From contig NC_070564.1 of NCBI RefSeq assembly GCF_026914185.1, positions 5,394,001 through 5,458,000 of the forward strand: 64,000 nt of DNA, written 5' to 3'. Shown here piece by piece: positions 1 to 11,290 of the stretch (position 1 is the stretch's first letter; each line of letters starts with the position of its first letter). Source of the stretch: Puccinia triticina. Taxonomy: Eukaryota > Basidiomycota > Pucciniomycetes > Pucciniales > Pucciniaceae. The position numbers and the translations under genes were made by a program. The notes below the pieces were generated by a model that made no database searches, was not told where the DNA came from, and saw only the letters and a program-made list of their open reading frames with translations.

Positions 1-247
1 AAATTGTACAAGCAGGGCGGCCAAGACACTTGTGATTAAAGCTCAGCAACCAATGATTTAGTGTTAAGTCAGTCAAACAATCCAAACGCCGAGGAGTGAG
101 ACCAATTTGGCAAGATCTTCAAATCAGAAAAAACTCTTTGAGAGGAAGTTAAAACTTGGTCTGAAGGAGTTCAACTCATTGTCAGTTTTGTTTATCCATA
201 CTCCTTCCCCTCACTTCATACTAACTCTTTAGAGCAATTGCAATTAG

Positions 248-1150
248 CTTAAGGAGCTCAGCGACTCCTTTGGAGTTGAAGGGTTTCTTGTGCTTGCTGC
301 ACAAGACCATCAAAAACCTTTTTTCTTTCAGGGTGGAAGTATTTTAGGCAACAAGTACCTGTGTGTTCTAATTGAAGAGGGTGATCCAATGCAAAAGTTT
401 GATGTCTGGATGGCGGGAAACAACACGGTGAAGAGAAAAGGAAATCAACTTGGAACAAGAGTTGCTTCCAAGCCACCTACCAAAAGAACTCAAAAGTTGC
501 TCCAAGCTTTTGATAACTGTGAGTTTTGCCAAGGTTATCATTCTTATTTTTTTGTTTTGGTGCTTAAATTCAAATACTTATCAAGCTCCAACCAATAGGA
601 TCGCTAGCGCGTAACCATAAATAAATTAGCCAAGAACTGGAAAAAATGTACAGTGAGTAATCAAATTATAGCTCTCAAGTCAAAATTAGTCTGAATGTTA
701 CTGGCATTCAAATCAACAGTTCAAGCTCAAGAGGAGTTGAATGTACCCAAGAAAGACACTCGCGGCTGGCCAGGCACCAATACTGCTGTTTGACTTGCAA
801 TCTTTGGCCGTAAGCTTGTTGTTCACCCAAATCCCCCAGGACTCGCACCGGAACACTTGATCAATTGTCCGGTCAAGAAGATGAAGATCAAAGAGACTTG
901 GCTGGTACTCCGCGGGCTCAAAAACAATTGGATTGAGTTGAAGAAGCATAACTTTGATGCTACCTCCAAGCAATCCCATCAACGTAAGCGGAAACACTCA
1001 GAGCTAGATTCCAAAGAAACTGATTCACGTAAACAAAACAAGCCATCAGAGGATTTCAATGAAGACAACAATGAGGATGATGATGAGGATGACAATGATG
1101 ATTATGAGGACAAGGATGAGGATGAGGATGAGGATGAACACAAAGACTAG
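248..1150 (+). pseudogene. Spliced gene relic of unknown function with acidic C-terminus and one in-frame stop
   Basis: Not recognised. Three exons join in one frame: 248-518, 720-809 and 840-1150. The introns are GTGAGT...CAG (519-719) and GTAAGC...CAG (810-839, unusually short). Further exons probably lie upstream, because 248 follows an acceptor-like TTAG and coding-like sequence continues leftwards. The product is about 220 residues: a globular first part (VWMAGNN near position 415), a Lys/Arg-rich segment, then a run of Asp/Glu at 1060-1145 typical of nuclear proteins. The frame is broken once, by TGA at 791-793. That codon follows GTT and is explained by CGA to TGA at a CpG. Exon choice is an inference; the stop and open frames are seen directly. 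Confidence 0.4.
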
Positions 1151-1869
1151 GATAATAACACGGATTGATATCAAAATTACAGAGCTGGGTGAGAACCATG
1201 CTATCATCTCTTGAATTGTTTTGTACATTTTCTTGGCAGTATGTGATTAGTTACCGCTTGTGCAATGTTTTTTGTCAGCTTCCAATTTCGACAAATTTAA
1301 GTTTTTACTCAATCTTATAGTAAACTATCAAAGCCTACACTACTGTTGCGTTATGTATTGAGTTCTCCAAGGGGAACATGTCCATCATTATGGTGGGATA
1401 CATAGACGCATAGACCAAAAGACATAATTATGTTACAATGAAGCCCAAGTTAGGCTCTATCACCAAACCTCCCTCATAGATGCAGAGAACGCTGTGAGAA
1501 ACAGTCATATGGCCTCACCGCATTGAATGGGACAACGTTGAATGCTGAAGTGTCTAAGGCGCATGTGCTGCTTGCAAGTGCCTGTTGTTTTCAAAGTACT
1601 CTATGTGGCGGCGGCTCTATAAATTGCTTCATTGGTCTTCTGGCCAGCTGAGCAAGCTGTGTGAACTAACACCCGCCAGAACTTGGAGGCACACCTACTA
1701 ATGAACTCCTCCCATGGACTAGTTGGAGATTAAAGAAGCTATGTGGATAGTTCAAAAGCTTGGATTAAATTTTCATGAAGCTTATGTATGAATAAGTAAC
1801 CCAAGTTTTGTAATGAAGGAAAAAATATAAAATATACTAAAGATAAACTGCAAGTGCACACTGGAAATG
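1151..1869. other. AT-rich intergenic stretch
   Basis: No coding frame stands out. Around 1737-1800 lies a partial copy of the central part of the MITE at 1870-2070 (it shares GGATAGTTCAAAAGCTTGG), so part of this stretch is MITE debris. Confidence 0.5.
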
Positions 1870-2070
1870 TGTGGTTTTGTTAAACATCCATAATTTCAAG
1901 TGGCACATGTTGCTTGGGATATATGGAAGCTATCTGGATAGTTCAAAAGCTTGGATTGATTGTTCATGAATCTTATGAATAAAGAATAAAAGTTTTTGAA
2001 CTATCCACATAGCATCCATATACCCCAAACAACATGTGCCACTAATTTATGGATGTTTAACAAAACCACA
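1870..2070. mobile_element. Foldback MITE, about 200 bp
   Basis: The left arm from 1870 (TGTGGTTTTGTTAAACATCC) is repeated as its reverse complement ending at 2070, and the arms stay similar for roughly 80 bp each around a short centre near 1965-1990. No convincing target duplication was found. This is a non-coding, hairpin-forming element lying just left of the Copia LTR. Confidence 0.6.
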
Positions 2071-2121
2071 TGTTGTAGTCTGTGAAATTCAAGGTACTTG
2101 TAAAAGTTGGCTGGGGGTTTG

Positions 2122-2933
2122 TGTAAGAATACAAGCCCAGGGGAGCAGAACCGTACTCACAAAGTGAGGAAAGTGACACAAACCGCAATAGCTGCGGAAA
2201 GTGGTAAGCAAAGCGAACCTCTCTCTGCAGCCAAAGCTGACCGCGCGAATGAGATAACTGAGCGCATCGTGCCGATGAAAACAGGGCCAGACGCTGCGGA
2301 AAGCAAGACCGAAAAAACAGGATCACCCTGTCGGTCGTCATTACTGGAAAGAATATCGACAACCACTCAAGGTGAGTTAGTTGAATTCCTACCAGCTAAT
2401 TGACAGGCAACAGCTAACCAGCTTGCCCTGATCTTTGCAGACAAAGTCAACGAGATTAAGACCCGAGCACCAATTACTGCGACACCAAAAGGAGCCGCGA
2501 AAGGTAAGGTGTCAGTCCCTCTAAACAAAAGTCTGGAGAAAAAGGAATGAAGCCTGACAAGTTGAAACTGAACAAACAGACAACCTCGGCAGAATCGAAT
2601 CCTATCCACGACGCAACTAGGCCACAAAGTAGGAGCACAACCTCCGGCCAAGTAAGCAAGACTTACCTGAGAGACAAGGGAAGAAAAAGGAAGCGCTGAC
2701 AGAGAAAACGCTCACAGGCAGAATCTCAACAGCTATAGCGACCGGCACTTCGCTCAACCTCTTAACCCCAAACCTAGATTAAGGCCAGGCGGCCTGCTTC
2801 TAGGTAAATAAAGTTTCTCTCTATATAGCTACTTATCAAGTACAGACCAAACAGAAGTAGAAGGGTTGTAATAGAAGTTTAAGAACAACACTCAATGAAA
2901 TAAAACATGCTTCTAGTTCTCCTAAAAATTTCA
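2122..2933 (+). repeat. 5' LTR of the Copia element
   Basis: It starts TGTAAG and ends TTTCA, is 812 bp long and pairs with 8527-9338. The end AGGTAAATAAAGTTTCTCTC carries an AATAAA-like polyadenylation signal near 2807. No standard initiator-Met primer binding site was recognised just after 2933. Confidence 0.92.
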
Positions 2934-2997
2934 GATTTACAGTCTTGACGCTCAAACCTCGACGTCACAGGAAATAACTGGAAGCAGGTCTAGCAAA

Positions 2998-3880
2998 ATG
3001 GCTGACATCAAAAGTGATGCAAGCAGCTCAAGCAATGATGGGAAATTCTCAATGAAAGTGCCAAAGTTCACGGGAGACAACTTTGAATTATGGGAAAGGA
3101 AGGTTTGAATGGCTCTTGACGAACACGACCTAATCCAATTCATTGACAACCCACCACTGCCATACCCATTGAAACGAATGCGGAGAAAGCTAGTGAAGAC
3201 TGCAAACATACTCTGCACGAATCTGACGGATGGGGTGTTCAATACTATTGTAAAAAAGGACAACTCCGGAAACCCCTATGCCCTATGGCAAATGTTCAAG
3301 TCGGTGTACGCGTCCGACTCCATTCTAGCCAGCTACGAGGTCTGGGCTAAGTGGGAAGACACTCAGTACAACGACGACATGTCGAAGTACATCGAAGGCA
3401 TTGAAGATTGCATGGCAAAATTTGACTCTCTTGGAATGGATGTTCCAGATTTTGTTATTTGCTGCAGCATCATCAGCAGGATCACCAAAAAACGCCCAAT
3501 GCTGATGCAAAATCTTTTCGGCGATATTAACGCTCTTGGGAAACCAAAGATGCTGCTGGTCAAGCTGCGAGAGATTGGGAGATTCAAAAAGACGTCAAAG
3601 GCCAAAGTACCGGACCCGCAACCTGCAACTACTGCCCTTGCAACCAACGCGCAAACAGGGCAAAATGGCGGAAAGAAGAACAAGCGACCGTATGTGAAAA
3701 TTCAATGCACGGGCGGCCACAACCCAGAATCAAACCACCCACCCGAGGAATGCTGGACCCTTCACCCAGGGCTCCTTCGCAAGAAAAGGGAAGACGCCAA
3801 GAAGGCCAAAGCATCACAGGCAACCTCACTACACACGACCTTGGCGGAGCCGTCTGAGACCACAAGCTCCATACGCCCAT
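2998..3880 (+). pseudogene. Copia gag (capsid-like) with premature stop
   Basis: The frame opens at ATG 2998 and reads through the usual Copia gag start (KFTGDNFELWERK) to a TGA at 3106-3108. There the family normally has Trp, so TGG to TGA is likely. It then continues in the same frame. Near 3700-3755 there is a zinc-knuckle-like stretch, CTGGHNPESNHPPEECW, with atypical Cys/His spacing. Gag forms the particle that packages element RNA. The frame is lost before the protease begins in another frame. Confidence 0.8.
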
Positions 3881-6196
3881 CACAATGCGCAGTCCAAGCC
3901 ATCCCTAACAACCATTCTGGACTCAGGAGCCAGCAACCATATGCTGAACTCCTTGGCCTACTTCGCGCAGACGGTACCGGTAGAAATCGCAATAGCAACC
4001 GGGAGCGGACCGGGCGAGTTGGTAGCGACGGCAAGGGGCAACGCTACTCTCTTGCTAGCAAACGGCGGCTCTCTGACGCTCAAGGATGCGCTATATGTCC
4101 CGAAGCTGACCAGGAACCTCATCTCGCTGGTTCAAATTATGCAAAACAAAGCTCTCATCCAGCAAGACAACGGAGAATTTGCCGTACACATCAATGATGG
4201 AAAGCCATTTGAGGTGGACAACTCCAACGACCTTCTGGAAATAAAAGGGGTGATTGATCCGGTGAACATCGCGGTTGGGTTGTTGGCAGAGAAGGCACAC
4301 CAGTCTGAATTTGCAAAGTGGCACAATCGCCTCGGTCACGCGAGCTCAAATAGGATAGCAATGGCAGTACCGGAGAAGCTCAACTTGACCAAAACCCATG
4401 CATGTGGAGCTTGCATGCAGGGAAAGATCACTCGCAAGCCGTGCAATGGAAAGTTCAAGGAAGCAACAGCGCCAATGGAGGTAATTCACGGCAATCTAGT
4501 CGGCCCAATAACGCCTCAAACGAACGGAGGGGCACGCTACTTCTTGACCTTGGTGGACCAACATACCGGGTACATACACACCGTGCTCCTGAAGGAGAAG
4601 AGTCGAGCGGCGGAGGCAATCTCCAACTTCCAAACGTTATTTGAGAAGCAAACCGGCTTTGCAATGAAAACGCTGGTAACCAACGGAGGAGGGGAATTCT
4701 GCAACCATGCTTTAGGCGACATACTCAAGGAGGCCGGCACGAAGCACAATGTAGCCCCGCCGTACACACCTCAAAACAACGGCATTGCAGAACGGGCAAA
4801 TCGGACGAGACTGGACATGACTTGCTGCATGTTGATGCAGGCCAATTTAGCGCCGGAATGGTGGGGCGAAGCAGTCAGGACGGCCACGGCGACCACCAAC
4901 TGCCTGCCTTCGCTGTCCAAGAGCAGAAAGTCACCCATAGACTTGATGTTCAAGGTACGCCCGAACATGAATTTCTTCAGGCCGTTTGGATGCAGGGTTT
5001 GGGTAGTTAAACCCAAAGCCAACCGTGATACGAAGTTTGGTCCGATCTCGTGGGAGGGAATACTCCTGGGCTATGAAAATGATTATTCCTCCTACAAAAT
5101 CTATTGCCTGGAGGATAAGCAAGTCATAACGGCGAAGCACGCCCACTTCGATGAGGCGACTTTCCCTGAATGCGCGGCGCTACACCACGGACCCATCCCA
5201 GCAGGTGCCAACAGGCTACCAATCTTCAACTCCGACGCAGCTTTACCGTTTGAAGACGAGGAGGTGCTGCCGGGACAGGCTCACAAGCAGGAAACCGGTG
5301 AAGAAGAGGAAGAGCGAACCAAAATTGAGCAAATACTGCGGAACCTCAAACCTCCAGCTAACCTAGCGGTGATCAGACGGAGAACACGGGCTGGGAGGAA
5401 GACACCGAGCAGCCGCAATCCAGGCTCATAATAGGCGGCATAGATACAAGGAACATAGTATCAGGGAAGAGGGAACGTAAGCAAGCGTACACGGTGTGTC
5501 AATTGAACCCAAGAATCACAAACGGGCTATGTCGTGCGAAGAGAGCCAGCAATGGAAGGAGGTGGAGCTCAAAGAAATCTTCAACATGAACAAGCACAAT
5601 GTGTGGATAGTGCGAGTCAGAATCGAAAGTGATGATCCGATACCGGCAACCTGAGCGTACCGCAAAAAACTAGGATCGGAGAACCAGGTAGTCGAGTTCA
5701 AGGCAAGAATCTGTGCGCAAGGGTTCAAGCAAACGTATGGGCTCAACTTTGAAGCAAAATACGCCCCCACGGGGAAGCCATCCTCACTACGGTTTCTCCT
5801 GTCCTTTGCCATTAACAACAGGCTGAGGATACATCAACTAGACGTCCAATCAGCCTTTCTCACTTGCCCTCTCAAATACAAGGTGACGCTGGTACCCCTG
5901 CCAGGCCTAGACTGCCCTCCCAACTTGGTCCTGGAGCTGAAGAAGGCGATCTACGGCCTTAGGCAGGCACCCCTGGTCTGGTACAAGCGACTGTTGGGGT
6001 ACCTGAAGAAGATTGGTTTCAGTGCTGCTCTTTTGGATCCGTGCGTGTTCTGGTGCACAGCATCGCCGGGGAAGCCAGCAACCTGGATCTTCGCGCATGT
6101 GGATGACTTGGTCATAATCAGTGATCAGCCGGAAATCTTCAAGGACGAAATGGAGAAAGAATTCAATATCAAGTACATGGGGGAAGCGGAATTCTT

Positions 6197-6410
6197 TTTA
6201 GAGACTGTAAAATGAAGATGTGTCTGGTGAGAGTCAAACTCACAACCTCAGCTATGCTGAGACACATACTAGAGTGCTGCCTTTACCAACTAGGCTACAG
6301 ACGCTTGTGGCTGCCAGCTGGGTGGTTGGTTGGTAGTGCTCATGGGTCGATCCAACAGCCCTCCATACTGTGGTGATACATCATGGTAGCAGACTAACAG
6401 ACAACTCAAC
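6197..6410 (-). mobile_element. tRNA-derived SINE, copy 1
   Basis: It is flanked by ATTCTT at 6191-6196 and 6411-6416. A second, almost identical copy is at 39323-39537. On the minus strand it carries a pol III A box (TAGCCTAGTTGG, 6286-6297) and B box (GAGTTTGACTC, 6231-6241). It interrupts the Copia RT; removing it together with one duplication joins GAATTC to TTACTAGG in frame (EFLLGMN). The near identity of two copies in different hosts suggests recent activity. Confidence 0.85.
6220..6304 (-). tRNA. Type-II (Leu-like) tRNA cloverleaf inside SINE copy 1, probably a pseudo-tRNA
   Basis: On the minus strand the acceptor halves GCGTCTG and CAGACAC nearly pair. The D arm is GCC...GGC, the long variable hairpin is CTCAGC-ATA-GCTGAG, and the T arm is a GTGAG/CTCAC stem. 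The length of 85 nt suits a tRNA with a long variable arm. The anticodon stem is weak (about 4 bp), and the loop could present TAG (Leu). It is the promoter part of the SINE rather than a housekeeping tRNA. Confidence 0.5.
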
Positions 6411-6457
6411 ATTCTTACTAGGTATGAACATCAACAGGTTCTCTGAGGGCCTCTAGA

Positions 6458-7662
6458 CAACAATGCATCTATTACGCTACAGTTAGCGTTTAATACCCTA
6501 AGTTAGCGGTTTTTTAGCGCTGCTAAGCTAATCTAAATTGTAACAGCTGGTATACTACAATTACAGCTAACTGATAATTCAGAAAAATCCTCTAGTTTTT
6601 AACCGCTAGAAAGTAGTGGTTTCTAGCGTCAGATCGCTACACTTCAGCTATTTCTAGCGCCTCTCCGCTAATATAGCGATTAATTCGCGGTCATTATCGC
6701 TATATTAGCGGAGCAAAGTACATATGAGAGATGAGTTTTATTTCAAGGTAACCAGAAAAATAAAAGATAACTAAGCATCATGTATGATAGTGATCCCCAT
6801 GCTAAGTGATAAATCAAATAGAATCACGACTACATGTTAGGCCCATTGTTTATAAGAACACGACAAAGGGAAAAACTTACAGCACCCAATGACTTCTTTC
6901 CTCCAACTTGAGACTGATTCCTGCCCTTGCGGGGCTTGTTGGGCTGGTTTATAACGGGTTCACTGCCAGAACTTTGCACAGGTTTGACTTGGAGTGCCCT
7001 TTGTGAGTCGGTGTGAGTTTGGATAAATCCAGGGCGTGCCAGTGGAGTACAAATCCGGGAAGATTGACGCGGGCCTGTTGTGGGTTCTACCTGGTTGGGC
7101 GGGGTTGACTGACGGTTGGAAATGGAACTCATGGTAATGATTTCAGTGGAGAGAAGCTATCAAAGCTGAGGGGTCAAAGCGGCAGGGAAAAGGCAAAAGG
7201 GAGGGGGCACAAATCAATGATACCAACAGAGGTTTGTTTCGGTGGAATATCTGGATCTCCTAGCCTTAGGTTAAAAGCCCTCTACCCCTGGCGCCTGCGT
7301 CACTGTAATGCCTGCGCTAAGTTAAATATGTAGCAGTATGCGCGCTAGCTCCACTGATGCGCTGCTAATTACTGCGCTAATTGGAATGTCTAGCGTGCAA
7401 CCCGCTAAAAGGGCATGTAGCGCTGATATTAGCGCATGTAGCGACTACAGCGCTAAACTACAGTGAAATTTAGTGTTAGCGCTATGAGAGCACTAAACTA
7501 AACGTTGAGGGCAAACACTGTAGCGAGGTTCCCGCTACGCTACCCGCTATATGTAGCGCAAGGCCGCTACCGCTAACGCTAAGCGCTCAGATTTTTAGCA
7601 GAGATCGCTACGCTACGATTCTAGCGACGCTAATTAAAATTAGTGTAATAGATGCATTGTTG
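6458..7662. mobile_element. TIR element, 1.2 kb, rich in TAGCG/CGCTA words
   Basis: The terminal inverted repeats CAACAATGCATCTATTAC (left) and its complement (right, ending GTTG at 7662) match over at least 18 bp. The flanks are CTCTAGA and CTCCAGA, a 7-bp duplication with one change. The interior has dozens of TAGCG/CGCTA words, dense at 6475-6720 and 7290-7640. A minus-strand open frame (6830-7132, about 100 residues, Pro/Gln/Ser-rich then Lys/Arg-rich) may be the start of a lost transposase gene. The element interrupts the Copia RT. Confidence 0.75.
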
Positions 7663-8526
7663 CTCCAGATCAATCAGACCCAGTACATTGAACGCAAGCT
7701 CCAAGAATTCGGACTAGAGACGCTACATCCAGCCTTGTGCCCGCTCAATCCGCGCGAACACATGAACAAGGCCACGAAACCGGAAATCAATGAGCTACTG
7801 AAGCTTGGCGTGAACTATTGAGCGCTGGTGGGCTCACTCAACTATCTGAGCATCTGGACTCGCCCGGACATAGCTTACGCCGTGAGCACTCTCTCCCAGC
7901 ACCTTGAGTCGCCTGGCATAAAGCACTATCATGCGGCCGTGCAAGTATTCCGGTACCTGAGTGGCACGAGGGCCATAGGACTGACATACATAAAGGAGAA
8001 AGGCGGAGCAGTGCAAGCGTATGTGGACTCCGACTGGGGGAACTGTCCGGACACTCGCCGCTTGACGACCGGCTACGTGGTTCTCACAGGGAATCATCTA
8101 ATCAATTAGAAGTCCACAAAACAAACGACAGTCTCCCTCTCGACAACAGAGGCGGAGTATAAAGTGTTTTCAGACCTAGGCAGAGATCTAGCGTGGGTAT
8201 TGAATCTCGCCGGAGAAACACTCATCTTTCCAAATCTGACGGGGATCAAGGTCTACATGGACAACTGGGGTGCTATCGACCTAGCGAAGAGTGAGACGTC
8301 ACAGAACTCGTTTTGAACAAAGCATGTGTCAATACGCCTTCACTTTGTCAGAGAGCTAATCGGCAACGGCCTCATCAAACTCCTCTACGTCAAGACATGC
8401 AACAATGCCGCGGACTTCCTGACAAAGCCAACTGGACGCCTAATCATACGACGGGCCCTATCCAAACTGAGGGTGATCCAAGCCTCTCAGCTTGCTTCGA
8501 ATCTGGCGACTCGAAGCACGGAAGGC

Positions 8527-9338
8527 TGTAAGAATACAAGCCCAGGGGAGCAGAACCGTACTCACAAAGTGAGGAAAGTGACGCAAACCGCAATAGCTGC
8601 GGAAAGTGGTAAGCAAAGCGAACCTCTCTCCGCAGCCAAAGCTGACCGCGCGAATGAGATAACTGAGCGCATCTTGTCGATGAAAGCAGGGCCAGACGCC
8701 GCGGAAAGCAAGACCGAAAAAACAGGATCACCCTGTCGGTTGTCATTACTGGAAAGAATATTGACAACCACTCAAGGTGAGTTAGTCAAATTCCTACCAG
8801 CTAATTGACAGGCAACAGCTAACCAGCTTGCCCTGATCTTCGCAGACAAAGTCAACAAGATCAAGACCCGAGCACCAATTACCGCAACACCAAAAGGAGC
8901 TGCGAAAGGTAAGGTGTCGGTCCCTCTAAACAAAAGTCTGGAGAAAAAGGAATGAAGCCTGACAAGTTGAAACTGAACAAACAGACAACTTGGGCAGAAT
9001 CAAATCCTATCCACGACGTAACTAGGCCACAAAGTAGGAGCACAACCTCTGGCCAAGTAAGCAAGACTTACCTGAGAGACAAGGGAAGAAAAAGGAAGCG
9101 CTGACAGAGACAACGCTCACAGGCAGAATCTCAACAGCTATAGCAACCGGCACTTTGCTCAACCTCTTAACCCCAAACCTAGATTAAGGCCAGGCGGCCT
9201 GCTTCTAGGTAAATAAAGTTTCTCTCTCTATAGCTCCTTATTGAGTACAGACCAAACAGAAGTAGAAGGGTTGTAATAGAAGTTTAAGAACAACACTCAA
9301 TGAAATAAAACATGCTTCCAGTTCTCCTAAAAATTTCA
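8527..9338 (+). repeat. 3' LTR of the Copia element
   Basis: It matches 2122-2933 in length (812 bp) and ends. Differences are scattered, mostly C/T and G/A (for example TTTGCAG versus TTCGCAG). Confidence 0.92.
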
Positions 9339-9443
9339 GTTCGGGGGGATTCAAGCAGGATTTGAAGAAAATACCGCGGAAACTCAGTGACCGACAGGCC
9401 TCGCATGCATCTGCATGCGCGGTCATTCACTGCGTGGATCTAA

Positions 9444-9530
9444 CTTAACACAAGTCCCCCCTGGTGGGAGGCTCGCTGTGGCTGGCCGCAAAGCGGCCCC
9501 TCCCGCAGGGAGGGACTTGCGCCTAATGTC
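9444..9530. repeat. Short GC-rich hairpin repeat, copy 1
   Basis: It runs from TTAACACAAGTCCC to AGGGACTTGCGCCTAATGTC, with internal stems such as GGCCGC...GCGGCC. It shares its ends with 10261-10343 and 33491-33628. It is non-coding, and the sequence to 10040 around it shows no gene. Confidence 0.5.
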
Positions 9531-10052
9531 AAAATTTTGGCTGGGAAAGAAATCACAAATGGCTGGAGGGAAAATATTAAGCCTCAGCCAGCCTCCCTCT
9601 CAGGTCCTGTGGACCTGCCCCAGAGCCAAAAGATACCTCTGGACCTCAGCTTTCATTTGGCACCAGTCTCATCTCCTCAATCCAAACCATTTGCACTGTA
9701 CTAATGTTTTAAAAATAAATAAATAAACATGAAGAAATGTAAACTAAGGATGCGCAACCATCATGCCTGGTGGATCCTGGATCCGCAAACCCGCAGATCC
9801 TACACATGTAGTGTTGCATTTTGTTGCAGATAGGAAACTCAATTGTGCATATTATCAGAAAATCAGTAAATGGATCTTCAGAGCAATGTCATATCCTTCA
9901 GGATTCCTTTGACCTTCAAAACGGATTCCTTCAATCAGTTTTGGAGCTTTTTGCTCAAAATTTTGGGTGAGGGTGCGCATCAGCACTGCCAATGATACTG
10001 TCTATTCAGTTTTTTTTTGTACATATTTTGCTGATTTTTAAATAATTATTTA

Positions 10053-10213
10053 GGCCCCGTTTGGCTGCCGCGTTATACGTCATAAATTGTTGAATTTATG
10101 ACGCCGCGACCCAAAGTTTGCCCCCCGTTGCCACCAAAACTTTGAAACCCCCGGAGGTCGCGCATCATAAATTCGACCATTTATGACGTATAACGTGGCA
10201 GCCAAACGGGGCC
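10053..10213. mobile_element. PIF/Harbinger-like MITE, 161 bp
   Basis: The TIR starts GGCCCCGTTTGGCTGCC and mirrors the right end, with about 35 bp of near-perfect complement. A TTA duplication is at 10050-10052 and 10214-10216. The 3-bp TTA/TAA duplication and GGCC...GTTTGG ends are typical of PIF/Harbinger-type MITEs. It lies about 360 bp upstream of the start codon at 10575. Confidence 0.85.
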
Positions 10214-10260
10214 TTAGTGGTTTTGTGGTTGAATATCCTTCCTTTCCCTGCCAGACTTCA

Positions 10261-10343
10261 GACATTAGGTGTAAGTCTCTCCTGCGGAGAGCCCTCCGGG
10301 CGGGGTCCCCCGGACCCTCCGTTCGAGAGGCTTAGTTAAGCTA
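10261..10343. repeat. Short GC-rich hairpin repeat, copy 2 (reverse orientation)
   Basis: Read on the minus strand it starts CTTAACTAAGCCTC and ends GACTTACACCTAATGTC, matching copies 1 and 3. It sits about 230 bp upstream of the gene at 10575, so it may lie in that promoter. Confidence 0.5.
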
Positions 10344-10574
10344 GGGGTGGATAGGGTGTTCACAGGTCAAAAGCACCAGGTCCAACCTTTTCCGGAAACA
10401 ATAAATGGTGCTGTTAGTTGGTCGGGGGTGACGTCATTCGGTGGGTTTGGAGTGACGTCACCCCAGCGATGATCGCTTTCATGCGCTTTTGCCTGTTGAC
10501 CGTCCTCGTCGACTCTAACCCTATCCACTGACCAACAACTAAGCAAGCAAGACCATAAACACTTCAACAAGAAC

Positions 10575-10914
10575 ATGTTCCCCAGCTTCTACCGCGCCAA
10601 CCAGGCGGACCCCATCCAGCCGAACACGACTGCCCAGAGCGGGACCGGACGCAAGACGGCGCCGATGAACCCCTCCCACCTCAACAAAGCGGTGCGAAGG
10701 TGGGTGAAAGTTTCTTTCTATAGGTCGTTGGCTGTCAGATGGAGCGATGGTTGACTATTCTTATATCCACAGAGATCCGGCGGTGTTCCCGTTGGCGATC
10801 ATCATCGGCGGCGTGCTCTGTGCTGCTGGCTACTTCGCCTTCAACAAGGCGCCCAAGGAGGGCGGCGGGGTGGAATCGGTTGGCCCTCGCCGAGAGACCT
10901 TGAAGATGAAGTAG
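10575..10914 (+). CDS. 88-residue single-span protein, probably a mitochondrial B12D/MLRQ-like subunit
   Basis: Two exons, 10575-10699 and 10773-10914. The 73-bp intron is GTGGGT...CCACAG with a branch-like TTGACTAT. The splice joins AG to A (Arg) and gives 88 residues. The N-terminus is polar and positively charged (MFPSFYRANQ, then TGRKTAP). Then comes LNKAVRRDPAVFPL leading into one hydrophobic segment with GG (about residues 46-66), and a charged tail ending LKMK. The pattern of a basic helix, DP, xPL and a membrane span resembles the B12D/NDUFA4 (MLRQ) family of respiratory-chain accessory subunits. The start is the first ATG after an unbroken upstream leader. The family call is tentative; the gene model is firm. 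Confidence 0.7.
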
Positions 10915-11290
10915 ACCTCAGTCAGTGCTTGTTCAGAACTACATATACCTTGTGATCCTCGGTCTGATTGCAATCGGGCTCTTGATTCTTGTGTGTTCGC
11001 TAGTGCCAGAAACACCAAACACCAAGCCGATTTCTTTGATGCTTTCTTCAGAGTCTGTCATATAAATACTAGATCACCTGCATCCCGATGTACTATTGCC
11101 ATGTTGCCCCCACCTGTGTTTTGTGAGATGATGTATGATTATTAACGCAGTTGGCAATCCAATCGCTTCCGATCAGCGGCTGCTGCTTATGTGATCCTTG
11201 TCCGCCCACCACACACTTTGTATTTTTGGTTCGCTTTGGGTGCTGCATATGTAGTCAACCTCCCAAGCTCCCATCTCCGCCCATGCCGAG

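Larger units (their letters stand above)
3881..8500 (+). pseudogene. Copia pol: protease, integrase, reverse transcriptase, RNase H; inactivated and interrupted
   Basis: The protease motif DSGASNHM lies at 3920-3943. The integrase follows with HNRLGH and CGACMQGK (HHCC zinc), then the core, in which the two Asp codons expected in HGDLVGP and TDGGGEF read AAT (4493-4495) and AAC (4682-4684). The long frame ends at 5431. RT continues with LKKAIYGLRQAP and the intact FAHVDDLVII, then is cut at 6197 by a SINE and at 6458 by a TIR element, and resumes at about 7663 (QYIERKLQEFGL). RNase H shows AYVDSDW and STTEAEY. Extra stops include TGA at 7819-7821 and 8314-8316, both explained by CGA to TGA. 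Confidence 0.9.
2122..9338 (+). mobile_element. Ty1/Copia LTR retrotransposon with nested insertions
   Basis: Two 812-bp direct repeats bound the element, both starting TGTAAGAATAC and ending TTTCA. The 5-bp flanks are GTTTG on the left and GTTCG on the right, a target duplication with one change. The internal order gag, protease, integrase, RT, RNase H is Copia type. The element is dead: gag has a stop, gag and pol are out of frame, both inspected integrase Asp codons read Asn, and a SINE (6197-6410) and a TIR element (6458-7662) sit in pol. By eye the LTRs differ at a few percent of sites, mostly transitions. Confidence 0.93.

Noticed and set aside
1046..1228. Hydrophobic minus-strand frame resembling a membrane peptide
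   Set aside because: It is the complement of the GAT/GAG acidic run of the plus-strand relic, so the Ile/Val run is an artefact.
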